Assembly: GCF_026191915.1 (NCBI RefSeq)
Contig: NZ_JAIMBY010000012.1
Coordinates: 51,505-115,504, forward strand
Direction: 5' to 3'
Source: Acidiphilium sp. PA
GTDB taxonomy: Bacteria; Pseudomonadota; Alphaproteobacteria; Acetobacterales; Acetobacteraceae
Length of the DNA: 64,000 nucleotides
Made by a program: the position numbers and the translations under genes
Notes under the pieces: model-generated
What the model was told of the DNA's origin: nothing
Database searches by the model: none
What the model saw: the letters and a program-made list of their open reading frames with translations, nothing else
In this document: positions 7,989 through 16,585 of the stretch, piece by piece
How the letters are laid out: each line of letters begins with the position of its first letter
Numbering within the stretch: the first letter of the stretch is position 1

Positions 7989-8969
7989 ATGAAAACCCGC
8001 CAACTCGGCACCCTTACCGTCTCCGCCCTCGGCCTCGGCTGCATGGGCATGTCCGATTTCTACGCCGGCCGCGATGAAGCCGAAGCGCGCGCCACGCTCG
8101 ACCGCGCGCTCGACGCCGGCATCACCTTCTTCGATACCGCCGACATGTACGGCATGGGCGATAACGAAATCCTGCTGAGCCCCTTCGTCAAAGCCAATCG
8201 CAGCAAAATCGTCATCGCCACCAAGTTCGGCAACGAATTCACCGCCGACCGCAAACGCCTCGGCGTCAACGGCAAGCCCGCCTACGTCAAATCCGCCTGC
8301 GATGCCTCGCTCAAACGCCTCGGCATCGACACGATCGACCTTTACTACCAGCACCGCGTCGATCCGACCGTGCCGATCGAAGAGACCGTGGGCGCCATGG
8401 CCGACCTGGTCAAAGCCGGCAAAGTCAAACACCTCGGCCTCTCCGAAGCCTCGCCCGCGACCATCCGCCGCGCCCATAAGGTCCACACCATCACCGCATT
8501 GCAGACCGAATACTCGCTCTGGTCGCGCGACCCCGAGGGCGAATTACTCGAAACCGTGCGCGAGCTCGGCATCGGCTTCGTGCCCTACTCACCACTCGGA
8601 CGCGGCTTCCTCGCCGGCGCCATCACCAAACCCGAAGACCTCGCCGCCGATGACTGGCGCCACAACAACCCGCGCTTCCAGGGCGAAAATTTCGCGAAAA
8701 ACCTGAAACTGGTCGAGCAGGTCAAACAACGCGCCACCGAAAAATCCTGCACCCCCAGCCAGCTCGCGCTCGCCTGGGTGCTCGCGCAAGGCGAGGACAT
8801 CGTGCCGATCCCCGGCACCAAGCGCCGCAAATACCTCGATGAAAATATCGGCGCGCTCGACGTCACCCTGACCCGCAACGACCTCGCCGCGATCGACCGC
8901 ATCATGCCGCCCGGCGCGGTCGCCGGCACCCGCTACCCCGAGGCCGGCCTCAAAGCCGTCAACCTCTGA
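7989..8969 (+). CDS. Aldo/keto reductase (YakC/AKR13-like)
   Basis: A 326-residue NADPH-dependent oxidoreductase. It begins [20 protein letters not shown], with the catalytic tetrad visible as D and Y in [10 protein letters not shown] in IATKFG and H in YYQHRVDP. The NADP-binding end reads [15 protein letters not shown]. The start is supported by an AGGAG-like site 8-10 nt upstream. Family members reduce aldehydes, methylglyoxal or pyridoxal; the substrate cannot be assigned. It is followed by a GC hairpin. Confidence 0.9.
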   Translation: MKTRQLGTLTVSALGLGCMGMSDFYAGRDEAEARATLDRALDAGITFFDTADMYGMGDNEILLSPFVKANRSKIVIATKFGNEFTADRKRLGVNGKPAYVKSACDASLKRLGIDTIDLYYQHRVDPTVPIEETVGAMADLVKAGKVKHLGLSEASPATIRRAHKVHTITALQTEYSLWSRDPEGELLETVRELGIGFVPYSPLGRGFLAGAITKPEDLAADDWRHNNPRFQGENFAKNLKLVEQVKQRATEKSCTPSQLALAWVLAQGEDIVPIPGTKRRKYLDENIGALDVTLTRNDLAAIDRIMPPGAVAGTRYPEAGLKAVNL

Positions 8970-8976
8970 GCCCAAA

Positions 8977-9001
8977 CGCCGGGGCGTCAACCGCCCCGGC
9001 G
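8977..9001 (+). terminator. GC hairpin after the aldo/keto reductase
   Basis: CGCCGGGGCG / CGCCCCGGCG, a perfect 10-bp stem with a 5-nt loop, seven nt past the stop. There is no U tract. Confidence 0.45.
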
Positions 9002-9081
9002 ACCTTGCATCCAAACCGCCTCCGCGTTATGCGACCCGCTTCATGACCGGTCGGCATCGGTCAGCCCCCAGGAGATCCGCG

Positions 9082-9309
9082 ATGAAGGCCAATATCCACC
9101 CCGAATACCACGAGATCAACATCATCATGACCGATGGTACCGCCTACACGACCCGGTCATGCTACGGCAAAGCCGGCGATACGCTGCGCCTCGATATCGA
9201 TCCGAAATCCCACCCCGCCTGGACCGGTCAGCACCGCGTCATGGACACCGGCGGCCAGGTCGCAAAGTTCAACAAACGCTTCGCCACCATCGGCGCCCGC
9301 ACGAAGTAA
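9082..9309 (+). CDS. rpmE: 50S ribosomal protein bL31
   Basis: A 75-residue protein beginning [20 protein letters not shown], with [19 protein letters not shown] and VAKFNKRF, the standard bL31 sequence. The start at 9082 is fixed by AGGAG 8 nt upstream. Only one cysteine (SCYG) is present, so this is the zinc-independent C-minus form. It binds at the 50S central protuberance. Confidence 0.95.
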   Translation: MKANIHPEYHEINIIMTDGTAYTTRSCYGKAGDTLRLDIDPKSHPAWTGQHRVMDTGGQVAKFNKRFATIGARTK

Positions 9310-9312
9310 TCC

Positions 9313-9575
9313 CGATGGGGCTTGGGTTAAGGAAGGCGGGGGGCTTTGCCCCCTCGACCCCCACTAAGGGCATCTCGGCGCTTACGCGGCCTTCGGCCAC
9401 GGTCGCCTCGATCCCTTAGAACCCGCTAGTTTTCGGCAAGGGGAGGGCGCGGCCTCGGATTTTCCGTCGATCTGGCCTGGGTCGCCCTCCCCTTGCCGAA
9501 GACTAATGGATTTTAAAGGCTCCGCCTTTAACGGGGTCCAGGGGCAGAGCCCCTGGCCTTCTTGGCGCCCGAGCA
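9313..9575. repeat. GC-rich intergenic repeat, family 2, copy 1
   Basis: This non-coding block contains several hairpins: GGGGGC-TTT-GCCCCC (9339-9353), AAAGGC-TCC-GCCTTT (9515-9529) and CCAGGGGC-AGA-GCCCCTGG (9538-9556). Inverted copies of CGGCAAGGGGAGGGCG (about 9435-9452 and 9480-9499) form its centre. The blocks CCCTTxGAACCCGC, GGCAAGGGGAGGGCGC and GATCTGGCCT also occur, in the same order, at 36237-36392. Boundaries are approximate. Confidence 0.7.
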
Positions 9576-9639
9576 CCCGCCGGAAAATTTCGGGCCGGGA
9601 TGTCGAATCCTCTTGAACACCTCCCCTCCTAGTGACTAA

Positions 9640-9735
9640 ATTGATCATGAAGGATGCCATTGGGTCCTTCGTTCGACTGCGGATTGGTCACATTGACGGT
9701 CCGAATCTCAACCTTGCTATTGCAGGAGGTTTGTT
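9640..9735 (+). promoter_or_regulatory. Possible ROSE-like RNA thermometer ahead of hsp20
   Basis: The leader of the small heat-shock gene folds into successive hairpins: GAAGGA / TCCTTC (9649-9670), GATTGG / CCGAATC with one bulge (about 9682-9716), and a last one pairing CAACCT with the AGGTTTG that includes the Shine-Dalgarno. A TTGCT sits opposite AGGAGG, as in the U(U/C)GCU motif of ROSE elements. ROSE thermometers control hsp20 genes in alphaproteobacteria. I folded it by eye only. Confidence 0.45.
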
Positions 9736-10203
9736 ATGACTCTTGATTTCTCGCCCTTGTTCCGTTCCGCCATCGGCTTCGACCGTTTGCAGCATTTGCT
9801 GGATAGCGTGCCGGATGCCAGCGTGACCTCGTATCCCCCGTACAACATCGAGAAGCTCAGTGCGGAAGACTATCGCCTGACCATGGCGGTAGCTGGTTTC
9901 CGGGCTGACGACATCGAAATGACGGTCAAGGAGAATACGCTGGTCATTGCCGGCAAGATCGCGAACGAAACGCAGAAGGGTGAAACCCTGTACCGTGGCA
10001 TTGCGGCCCGCGCGTTCGAGCGCCGGTTTGCGCTGGCCGACCACATGGTGGTCGACGGTGCGACGCTGGAAAATGGTCTGCTGCATGTTGCCTTGAAGCG
10101 TGTCATCCCCGAGGCGTTGAAGCCCCGCCGGATCACGATCGAGGCGGCGGCACCGGCCTCCGTGCGCACGATCGAGCAGGACACCGCCAAGCTCGCGGCC
10201 TGA
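9736..10203 (+). CDS. Hsp20 family small heat-shock protein (IbpA-like)
   Basis: A 155-residue chaperone. The N-terminus (MTLDFSPLFRSAIGFDRLQH) and the YPPYNIEKL-to-ALKRVIPEALKPRRI alpha-crystallin core are of the IbpA class, with GLLHVALKR matching the conserved G-x-L beta-strand signature. It holds unfolded proteins in the cytoplasm for refolding. AGGAGG lies 7 nt before the ATG, inside a possible thermometer leader, and a strong intrinsic terminator follows, so it is probably transcribed alone. Confidence 0.92.
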   Translation: MTLDFSPLFRSAIGFDRLQHLLDSVPDASVTSYPPYNIEKLSAEDYRLTMAVAGFRADDIEMTVKENTLVIAGKIANETQKGETLYRGIAARAFERRFALADHMVVDGATLENGLLHVALKRVIPEALKPRRITIEAAAPASVRTIEQDTAKLAA

Positions 10204-10221
10204 TCTATCAAACTAATGACG

Positions 10222-10249
10222 CCCCGCATCGCAAGATGCGGGGTTTTTT
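10222..10249 (+). terminator. Intrinsic terminator of hsp20
   Basis: CCCCGCATC-GCAA-GATGCGGGG followed by six T residues. The T run overlaps the stop codon of the convergent HlyD gene. Confidence 0.9.
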
Positions 10250-11189
10250 ATCGCCCGTGGCCCGGGACGATCCGCACCGTGGCGCTCATTCCCGCGGCGA
10301 GGAACAATCCCGGCGGCACATGATCGAGCGCGATATGGACCGGGATGCGCTGTGACAGCCGCACCCACGAATACACGGGATTGACGACCGGCAGCCCGCC
10401 GGCCGATGTCTGGGCGTCGCTCACCGCGATGCCCCGCCCGATCCCTTGTACCACGCCGGTCAACACCTGCCCCGGATCGGCCAGCAACTGGATTTTCGCC
10501 GCTTCTCCCGGCCTGATCCGGCCGAGTTCGGTCTCCTCGAAATAGGCCGTCACCCAGATATCGCGGGCATCGACCAGGGTGAGCGCCGCGCTGCCCGCAT
10601 GGGCATAATCGCCGGCGTGCAGCGTGAGGTTGGTGATCGTGCCGGTGACCGGCGCCTTCACCACCGTTCGCCGCAGATTGAGTAACGCTTGTGCCACCCG
10701 GGCCTTGTCGCCCATCACGGCGGCCGCGGCGGCCTGCGCGGCGGCGGCGGCGTTCTGTTGCGCCTCGGCCGATACCGCCATCGAGGGCAGGCGTGCCCGG
10801 CGCGAGGCATCGGCCGCTTTCATCCGTGCGGTCGCCTCATCAGCGGCGAGCGCCGCCTGGGCGGCGGCCAGCGCGTTCTCGAAATCGGAGGGGTCGATCC
10901 GCATCAGCACCTGACCGCGCCGCACCGTCTGGTTGGCATGAACATCGACCGACACGATCCGCCCGGATATTTCCGGTGTGATCGCGATCGCATAGGCCCG
11001 CACCCGGGCATCGCGGGTCCACGGCGTGGCATCGTAGCGGGTCCAGGCCAGCGCGCCGAGCCAGAGCGCGCCCATCACCACGATCACCGTTGCCAGAATG
11101 GAAAACACCGGCTTGTAAGGCCGCGCGGCCGCCGGCGTGGGCGGCTTGGCCACCGGCGTCATGAGATCTCGCTGCACCGAATCGAACAT
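10248..11189 (-). CDS. HlyD/EmrA-type membrane fusion protein of an AaeAB-like efflux system
   Basis: A 313-residue periplasmic adaptor: one N-terminal membrane helix (about 28-48, VFSILATVIVVMGALWLGAL), a biotinyl-lipoyl half (ITPEISGRIVSVDVHANQTV), an Ala-rich coiled coil (about 105-165), the second lipoyl half (VKAPVTGTITNLTLHAGDYA) and a beta-barrel region. It is the last gene of FUSC-DUF1656-HlyD, 9 nt after the DUF1656 stop. Such systems export aromatic acids such as p-hydroxybenzoate; the substrate is inferred from the family only. Confidence 0.88.
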   Translation of the reverse strand: MFDSVQRDLMTPVAKPPTPAAARPYKPVFSILATVIVVMGALWLGALAWTRYDATPWTRDARVRAYAIAITPEISGRIVSVDVHANQTVRRGQVLMRIDPSDFENALAAAQAALAADEATARMKAADASRRARLPSMAVSAEAQQNAAAAAQAAAAAVMGDKARVAQALLNLRRTVVKAPVTGTITNLTLHAGDYAHAGSAALTLVDARDIWVTAYFEETELGRIRPGEAAKIQLLADPGQVLTGVVQGIGRGIAVSDAQTSAGGLPVVNPVYSWVRLSQRIPVHIALDHVPPGLFLAAGMSATVRIVPGHGR

Positions 11190-11198
11190 CGCACCCTC

Positions 11199-11417
11199 TC
11201 AAATCGAGGGCATCGCAAGGATCAATCCCCCCGCGATGCACCCGAACAACGACAACATGAACAAAGGCCAGTTCCAGACCAATCGATCGACCCCGGCGCG
11301 CGCCAGCAGGCGGCGCAGCACGTCGGTCAGCAGCACCGCGAGCAGCAGCATCGGCACCGCCGGCTCGATCGCGATGCCGAAGAGTGATATCTCGGCAAGA
11401 TGCGGCAAAAAGCTCAT
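11199..11417 (-). CDS. DUF1656 small membrane protein (AaeX-like)
   Basis: A 72-residue protein with two hydrophobic segments (VPMLLLAVLLTDVL and FMLSLFGCIAGGLILAM). DUF1656 proteins sit between the FUSC pore and the HlyD adaptor in aaeXAB-type operons. The start overlaps the FUSC stop (ATGA). Confidence 0.85.
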   Translation of the reverse strand: MSFLPHLAEISLFGIAIEPAVPMLLLAVLLTDVLRRLLARAGVDRLVWNWPLFMLSLFGCIAGGLILAMPSI

Positions 11418-12469
11418 GCCGTCCGCCGGATCAGATCGCGGATCGGCACGAACCCCAGGAAGGTCGCCACCGAGACCAGCACCCCCGCGATCATTGCGGT
11501 ATCGGTATTCAGCGCGGCGTCAAGGTCGAAATTCAGGACATTGGCCGGATCGGCCGCCAGCATGAACGCCAGATTATAGCCGGTTGCCGGCCCCTGCGTG
11601 CGCGGATCGGCGACGCCCAACCCGCCCAGGATCAGGCAGGGCAGCAGGATCAGCGCCTCGGTTTCGAACCCGGCGCCCTGCGTGAACAACGCGAAGCGCA
11701 CGAACAGCCCGAGCACGGTGCCGAGCAGAAAGCCGCGCAGCAGGCCGAGCGTCGCGGCGAGCTTGTGCGGGTGGGCGGCGAACAGCATCACCGCGGCCCC
11801 TGACATCAACACGAAATCCGGTCCGTTCTCCCATTGCGACACGTACCAGAACAGGCTTGCCAGTCCGATCGCGAGCAAGGCCCGCACGGCATTGCGATTG
11901 GCCTGGCCAGGCACCGGCGATTGCGCGTGATCCAGCCCCCCACTTCGATGCCCGGCGAACACCGCTGCCGCCAGCCCGGCGCAGACCACGCCCAAAGTGA
12001 CCTCGGCGGTGCGCGTGATGGCGACGGTGAACGCCCCGGCCGGATCGGCGATGCTGCCATAGGCCACGATGCCGGTGGTGAGCCAGGTGAGCGCGAATGC
12101 ATAGGTGGCGAACTGGCGGGCCTTGGTGCCGAAATACACACAGACCGCCGCCCAGATCGCCATTGCCGCGTCGAACACCAAAGGCGCCTGCGCGAACAAG
12201 GCGACGAAGGCCACACCCATCGCCGCGCCCACGAGCGTGCCGACCATGCGGTAGAACGATTTGGCAAAGGCATGATCCGGGGATGGCAGGCTTACGGTCA
12301 ACACCGTCCAGGCCGCCCAGTGCGGGGTATCGAGGTCGAGCCGCATCGCCAGATAGAGCGCAAGCAGCGCGGCGAGCGCGGTCCGCACCGCGAACCCCAG
12401 ATCGCGCGGCAGATCGGCGGCTAGGGCCGCAGCCGAGGAGCGCAACTGTGTGAAACCGGGAACCGCCAT
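11414..12469 (-). CDS. FUSC-family inner-membrane efflux protein (AaeB-like, short form)
   Basis: A 351-residue membrane protein with two sets of closely spaced helices (for example AVRTALAALLALYLAMRLDL, then FWYVSQWENGPDFVLMSGAA). W-A-A-W-T-V-L-T-V and R-x-x-G-T-L-x-G-A are FUSC signatures. AaeB proteins have about 650 residues with a large cytoplasmic domain; this one is about half that length. It is first in the efflux operon and divergent from a LysR gene, the aaeR-like arrangement. Confidence 0.83.
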   Translation of the reverse strand: MAVPGFTQLRSSAAALAADLPRDLGFAVRTALAALLALYLAMRLDLDTPHWAAWTVLTVSLPSPDHAFAKSFYRMVGTLVGAAMGVAFVALFAQAPLVFDAAMAIWAAVCVYFGTKARQFATYAFALTWLTTGIVAYGSIADPAGAFTVAITRTAEVTLGVVCAGLAAAVFAGHRSGGLDHAQSPVPGQANRNAVRALLAIGLASLFWYVSQWENGPDFVLMSGAAVMLFAAHPHKLAATLGLLRGFLLGTVLGLFVRFALFTQGAGFETEALILLPCLILGGLGVADPRTQGPATGYNLAFMLAADPANVLNFDLDAALNTDTAMIAGVLVSVATFLGFVPIRDLIRRTA

Positions 12470-12497
12470 GACGAGAATGATATATTCATATTTGTTC

Positions 12498-12511
12498 GGT
12501 TAAGTTAAACC
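12498..12511. promoter_or_regulatory. Candidate LysR operator between the efflux operon and its regulator
   Basis: GGTTAAGTTAAACC, a near-palindrome in a 96-nt AT-rich divergent spacer. LysR proteins usually bind T-N11-A-type dyads in such spacers. No experimental link is visible. Confidence 0.3.
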
Positions 12512-12565
12512 AAAATCTGATTTATCTCATGCGGAATTCACCATAAATCGCCAAGGCACCCCCCG

Positions 12566-13507
12566 ATGGACCAGTTAAGCCTGCTCAATACCTTTGTCCG
12601 CGTTGCCGAGCGCGGTTCGTTTTCGGCGGTGGCGCGGGATTTCAATACCTCACAGCCGGTGATCTCCCGCCAGATCGCGGCGCTGGAGGACCAGCTCGGC
12701 GTGCGGCTGATCCAGCGCACCACCCGTCGCCTGTCCTTGACCGAGGACGGCCAGGTCTATCTGGATCACGCGCGCGCCGTGGTCGAGGCGATGGAAGCGG
12801 CGCAGGCGAGCGTCGGCGTTGCCCAGAAAACCCCGACCGGGCAGGTCCGCCTGGGCGTGCCGACCTCGGTGGGCATGTATCTCGCGGCGAGGCTCCCCGA
12901 ATTTTTCGCGCGCTACCCGGAAATGTCGATCGATCTGAAAATGCGCGATGGCGCGTTCGATCTGGTCGAGGAAGGGCTCGACCTGGTGATCTCGGTCGCG
13001 GAGGCGACGCAGGCGAGCGTGATCACCCGCACCATCGGCAGTGCCGCCTCGGTGCTGGTGGCATCGCCGGCCTACCTTGCCGCCCGCGGCAAGCCGGCGA
13101 CCCCGCAGGAGCTGCTCGATCATGAGTGCATTGTCTACACCCGCCCGGGGATCGACCGGAACTGGCGCTTCTTCGGCAAGGGGGTCGATGAAACCGTGAC
13201 GGTGCACGGCCGGTTCCACGCCGATTCGAGCGAGGCGGTCCGCCGGGCCGCGCGCGCCGGATTGGGAATCGCGATGTTGCCGCGCCTGACCACGATCGAT
13301 GACGTCAACACCGGCCGGCTGGTCACGTTGCTCGATGCGTTCTGTCCGATGAAGGTCAAGGTCTACGCCGTCCTGCCGTCAAGGCGCTACATTCCGGCGC
13401 GCACACGCGCGATCCTTGAGTTTCTGGTCGCCGAATTCGAGACCACGCCGTTCCTGCAATCCACCACGGGTGTCGCGGGCGTGCCGCAGGCGCCGATCTT
13501 CGACTGA
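12566..13507 (+). CDS. LysR-family regulator, AaeR-like
   Basis: A 313-residue regulator with DNA-binding domain LSLLNTFVRVAERGSFSAVA, then TSQPVISRQIAALEDQLGVR, and the C-terminal effector domain. The R-L-x-x-L-P-E-F-F-A-R-Y-P segment is typical of the family. Divergent orientation to FUSC-DUF1656-HlyD argues that it senses the exported aromatic compound and controls that operon. Confidence 0.88.
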   Translation: MDQLSLLNTFVRVAERGSFSAVARDFNTSQPVISRQIAALEDQLGVRLIQRTTRRLSLTEDGQVYLDHARAVVEAMEAAQASVGVAQKTPTGQVRLGVPTSVGMYLAARLPEFFARYPEMSIDLKMRDGAFDLVEEGLDLVISVAEATQASVITRTIGSAASVLVASPAYLAARGKPATPQELLDHECIVYTRPGIDRNWRFFGKGVDETVTVHGRFHADSSEAVRRAARAGLGIAMLPRLTTIDDVNTGRLVTLLDAFCPMKVKVYAVLPSRRYIPARTRAILEFLVAEFETTPFLQSTTGVAGVPQAPIFD

Positions 13508-13843
13508 GCATCCAGGGCGCCGCTGCGTACGGCGCGCCAGGATCGACGGCGGCCGACTGTCGCTAATTTTGATATCCATATATTATTGTTGGACAGTCTT
13601 ATTTTGAAACTATTTTTGTCAAGACTCTGATACTAGGGATAGAGTAAAAATATAATTCAACGAAAATACAGAAATGACTTGCTTTCCCAGATCGAAATCT
13701 ATGATCCTCGGAAACGGAACAGCAAAAAATCGGTTTATTCACCTTCTGGTTGTACTGTTCTGTATAAATATCAGCTTGAGATTTCAAAAGCTGATCTGTT
13801 GGTCATGTTGCGGTATTTTCCGCGTTCACACTGGGGTCAACGA
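13508..13843. other. AT-rich leader region of the PEP-CTERM gene
   Basis: About 335 nt, markedly AT-rich in 13570-13830. The downstream frame is open to 13679, but those 55 codons lack protein character and the signal peptide starts at 13844, so I treat the stretch as regulatory or leader DNA. No clear promoter pair could be fixed by eye. Confidence 0.45.
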
Positions 13844-15346
13844 ATGAAAAACAATCGATTGAATCAATGCAGTTCTCCCGCGCGCCGGCGTCTCCGGCCT
13901 GAACTTGTCGCATCCTCGGTCCTCGTCATTCTTGCTGCAATGAAACTGGCCGCCGCGGCGCCATTGGCGCTTAATCTCTACCAGGTCGATCAGTTTCAGG
14001 GAGCCAGTATCGATAGCAGCGGCAACCTGACCGGCTTCGGGTTCATCCCGCCGGACATGGGCGGTGCGGTGGCGAACGGCTATGTCGCGCAGATGGTCAA
14101 TGACGAGTTCGCCATCTACACCCCGTCCGGCGCGCTCGCGACGCCTGCGGTGTCGCTCGATGCATTCTATGCCGGGCTTGGTGTGAATACATACAAGCAG
14201 GGCGGCAACCCGGATATTTCCGATCCGCGAATTATTTATGATCCGACATCGAAACGATGGTACGCAAGTGCAATCACCGTCGCAAACGCGGTCAACAACA
14301 CGATCCTGCTGGCCGTCTCCAAGGACAGCAACCCGCTCGATGGCTTTACCGGTTATGCGATCGCTTCGAAGAAGAACCAGTTCGCCGATTTTCCGACACT
14401 CGGCGTCGATCATGGTGCCGTCACGATCTCGTCGAACAATTTCAATCGCAAAGGTAATTACACCGGCTCTTCGGTCTTTTCGATCCCGAAGGCACAGTTG
14501 ATCAAGGGTGTCACCAATCTTTCCAATGTCAAAGAGTTCAACAGCATCAGTAAAATCGGCTTTACGCCCGAAGCCGTCACATCGGATGGCTCAGGCAACA
14601 AGACGACGATCCTGAGCAACAACTACGGCGCGAGCGGTCTGCTGGTCTCGACCATTTCGAACAATGCAGGCAAGAATGCAAACCTGAAACTCACCAGGAC
14701 GATCAATCATTTCTCGGGCACGTTGACCAACGCGCCCACCCAACCGGGCGGCACGACCTACGATCCCGGCGATAACCGGATCAGTTCCGGCAGCTATCAG
14801 GCCGGCAACTACATCTATTTCGCCAACTCGGTGCTGCACGGCGGGTCGGACCAGATCCAGTGGGGCGTGCTCAATGCCAAGACCGATTCCCTGATCAAGT
14901 CGGGCTTTGTCTCGCTCGCCAACGAAGACCTGACCTATGGCTCGATTTCCGGCAACGCCGCGGGGACTTTCGTGATCGGCTTCAACGGTTCGGGATCGAC
15001 CACGAACATCAGCGACTATGGGACGGTCTGCTCGGTGATGAGCGGCGCATGCAATTCACCCTCGCTGCTCTACAGCGGTCTCGCCAGCAACTATAACGTG
15101 ACCTTCGGCGGTCCCTCGAACCGCTGGGGCGACTATTCCTGGACTGCACCGGACACCGCCAACCCGAATAATTTCTGGTTCTTCGAGGAATATCCGACCA
15201 CCAACGGATCGTGGGGCACCATCATCACCGAGGTGGAAACCACGGTGCCCGAACCCGGCAGCCTGGCGCTGCTGCTGACCGGCGTTGTCGGGCTGATCGG
15301 CCTGACCCGCGGCCGGCGGAACCGCACGACACGGCTTGGTGCCTGA
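13844..15346 (+). CDS. PEP-CTERM sorted exported protein
   Basis: A 500-residue exported protein. The N-terminus MKNNRLNQCSSPARRRLRPE leads into a hydrophobic segment (VASSVLVILAAMKLAAAA), a signal peptide. The mature part is rich in Asn, Ser, Gly and Thr, with no enzyme motif I recognise. The C-terminus has the sorting signal VPEPGSLALLLTGVVGLI followed by RGRRNR, recognised by exosortase for outer-surface or matrix display. No exosortase gene is in the window. I chose the ATG at 13844 because the signal peptide begins there. Confidence 0.85.
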   Translation: MKNNRLNQCSSPARRRLRPELVASSVLVILAAMKLAAAAPLALNLYQVDQFQGASIDSSGNLTGFGFIPPDMGGAVANGYVAQMVNDEFAIYTPSGALATPAVSLDAFYAGLGVNTYKQGGNPDISDPRIIYDPTSKRWYASAITVANAVNNTILLAVSKDSNPLDGFTGYAIASKKNQFADFPTLGVDHGAVTISSNNFNRKGNYTGSSVFSIPKAQLIKGVTNLSNVKEFNSISKIGFTPEAVTSDGSGNKTTILSNNYGASGLLVSTISNNAGKNANLKLTRTINHFSGTLTNAPTQPGGTTYDPGDNRISSGSYQAGNYIYFANSVLHGGSDQIQWGVLNAKTDSLIKSGFVSLANEDLTYGSISGNAAGTFVIGFNGSGSTTNISDYGTVCSVMSGACNSPSLLYSGLASNYNVTFGGPSNRWGDYSWTAPDTANPNNFWFFEEYPTTNGSWGTIITEVETTVPEPGSLALLLTGVVGLIGLTRGRRNRTTRLGA

Positions 15347-15368
15347 CGGAACCGACGCCTGAAATGAA

Positions 15369-15398
15369 GCAGGCGGCACCATCCGCGGTGCCGCCTGC
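15369..15398. terminator. Hairpin between convergent genes
   Basis: GCAGGCGGCACC-ATCCGC-GGTGCCGCCTGC, a perfect 12-bp stem between the PEP-CTERM gene and the convergent small secreted protein gene. It can serve both strands; no long U tract. Confidence 0.6.
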
Positions 15399-15435
15399 TG
15401 CTCATGCCGGACCGGTGAAACGCCGGCTCAGCGTA

Positions 15436-15765
15436 TCAACCGCGATCGCTGTTCGGCACCGCGTTGAACGCGGTCGCGAAGCCCGGCTGGACCAGACCGA
15501 TCTGCGACTGCGCCAGCTTTGCGGGGCTCCTGGGCGTCGCAAAGGTCGGATAGGTCTGCGCACCGTTGCCAGGATTGGCAGGCTCGGAAATCACCGGTAC
15601 CCCGGCAACCCGAAACGACGGATACGCCTCACCCGCCACACCATTGGCGGCCGATGACACCAGCGGTTGAGCCGGCACCACGGGAATGCCCTGGTCGGCC
15701 AGGGCAGTGCCGGCACCGGCCAAACTCATCAGGACGAACGCGGCGGCGAGAGAAACATGTTTCAT
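15436..15765 (-). CDS. Small exported hypothetical protein
   Basis: A 109-residue protein. The first 24 residues (MKHVSLAAAFVLMSLAGAGT, then ALA) form a classical signal peptide with an ALA-D cleavage site. The mature chain is rich in Pro, Ala and Val, with no domain I recognise. I use the ATG at 15765 because codons upstream in frame lack protein character. Confidence 0.65.
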   Translation of the reverse strand: MKHVSLAAAFVLMSLAGAGTALADQGIPVVPAQPLVSSAANGVAGEAYPSFRVAGVPVISEPANPGNGAQTYPTFATPRSPAKLAQSQIGLVQPGFATAFNAVPNSDRG

Positions 15766-15918
15766 AACGAACTCCAATTCAGTGCGGAGCGCGGCCGGCC
15801 TCACCATGGGGTCGTTACCGCGTCCTCGTCTGCTGCAACGCAACATAGGGCTGGGACGCTGTCATGGTGATGTCACAAATCGGCATAACATTCATTGATG
15901 CGCCGACATGAATATGCG

Positions 15919-16503
15919 TCAGCCCGGATCGCCCCGCCGCGCGGCCAGGACCAGCGCCTCGGCCTCCGGCCGATCCAGCGCCAGGGCTCGCTCGGCCGTC
16001 CCGCGGTCAAATCCCTGCCGCGCCAGGCTGCCGAGCGCGCGCATCCGGTCGCCATCGCCGAACGGAGGCAGGCGGCGGCGGCGCAGATAGAGGCAGGCGG
16101 CGGCGAGGTCGCGCGTCGCATCATCCGGCACCAGCCGCGCCGCGACCTCGGTATCGATGCCTTTGGTCGCGAGATGGGCGATGGTGGCCCGGCGGGACTT
16201 GCCTTCGCGCGCGAGGCGGCGGGCGCGCGACGCGGCGAACTCGGCATCGTTGACGGCACCGAGCGCGCGCAGCGAGGCGATGATGCCGGGGATTGCGGCG
16301 CGCGCGGCGGTGCGGGCGGCGGCGATGGTTGCGGGTTCGGCGCCATCGGCTTCGGCGGCGCGCACCCAGCGATCGACCCGGCGGGTCAGCACGCGGGCGA
16401 GGCCGGCTTCGGTCGCGGCAAAGCGGGCGAGGTGGGCGATGGCGGCTTCGCGCAGGCGATGATCGGTGGGCGGTGGGCCCGGCTTGCGTTCCGCGCGTTT
16501 CAT
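15919..16503 (-). CDS. recX: Regulatory protein RecX
   Basis: A 194-residue, strongly basic, Ala/Arg-rich helical protein. The tandem three-helix repeats of RecX are visible around [35 protein letters not shown] and the final [15 protein letters not shown]. RecX modulates RecA filaments. The start at 16503 (MKRAERKPG) is preferred over longer in-frame starts, which would run into the mdh promoter. It is divergent from mdh with 82 nt between. Confidence 0.8.
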   Translation of the reverse strand: MKRAERKPGPPPTDHRLREAAIAHLARFAATEAGLARVLTRRVDRWVRAAEADGAEPATIAAARTAARAAIPGIIASLRALGAVNDAEFAASRARRLAREGKSRRATIAHLATKGIDTEVAARLVPDDATRDLAAACLYLRRRRLPPFGDGDRMRALGSLARQGFDRGTAERALALDRPEAEALVLAARRGDPG

Positions 16504-16585
16504 CGCTTCAGTGTGGCATGGCGCATGGGTTGACCGGAAGCCCCGGCGGGCGATAGTGCGGCGCATCAAATCAGGAGCAAGTCCC

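Noticed and set aside
13679..13843. A 55-codon N-terminal extension of the PEP-CTERM protein.
   Set aside because: It would bury the signal peptide, and its DNA is AT-rich non-coding in character.
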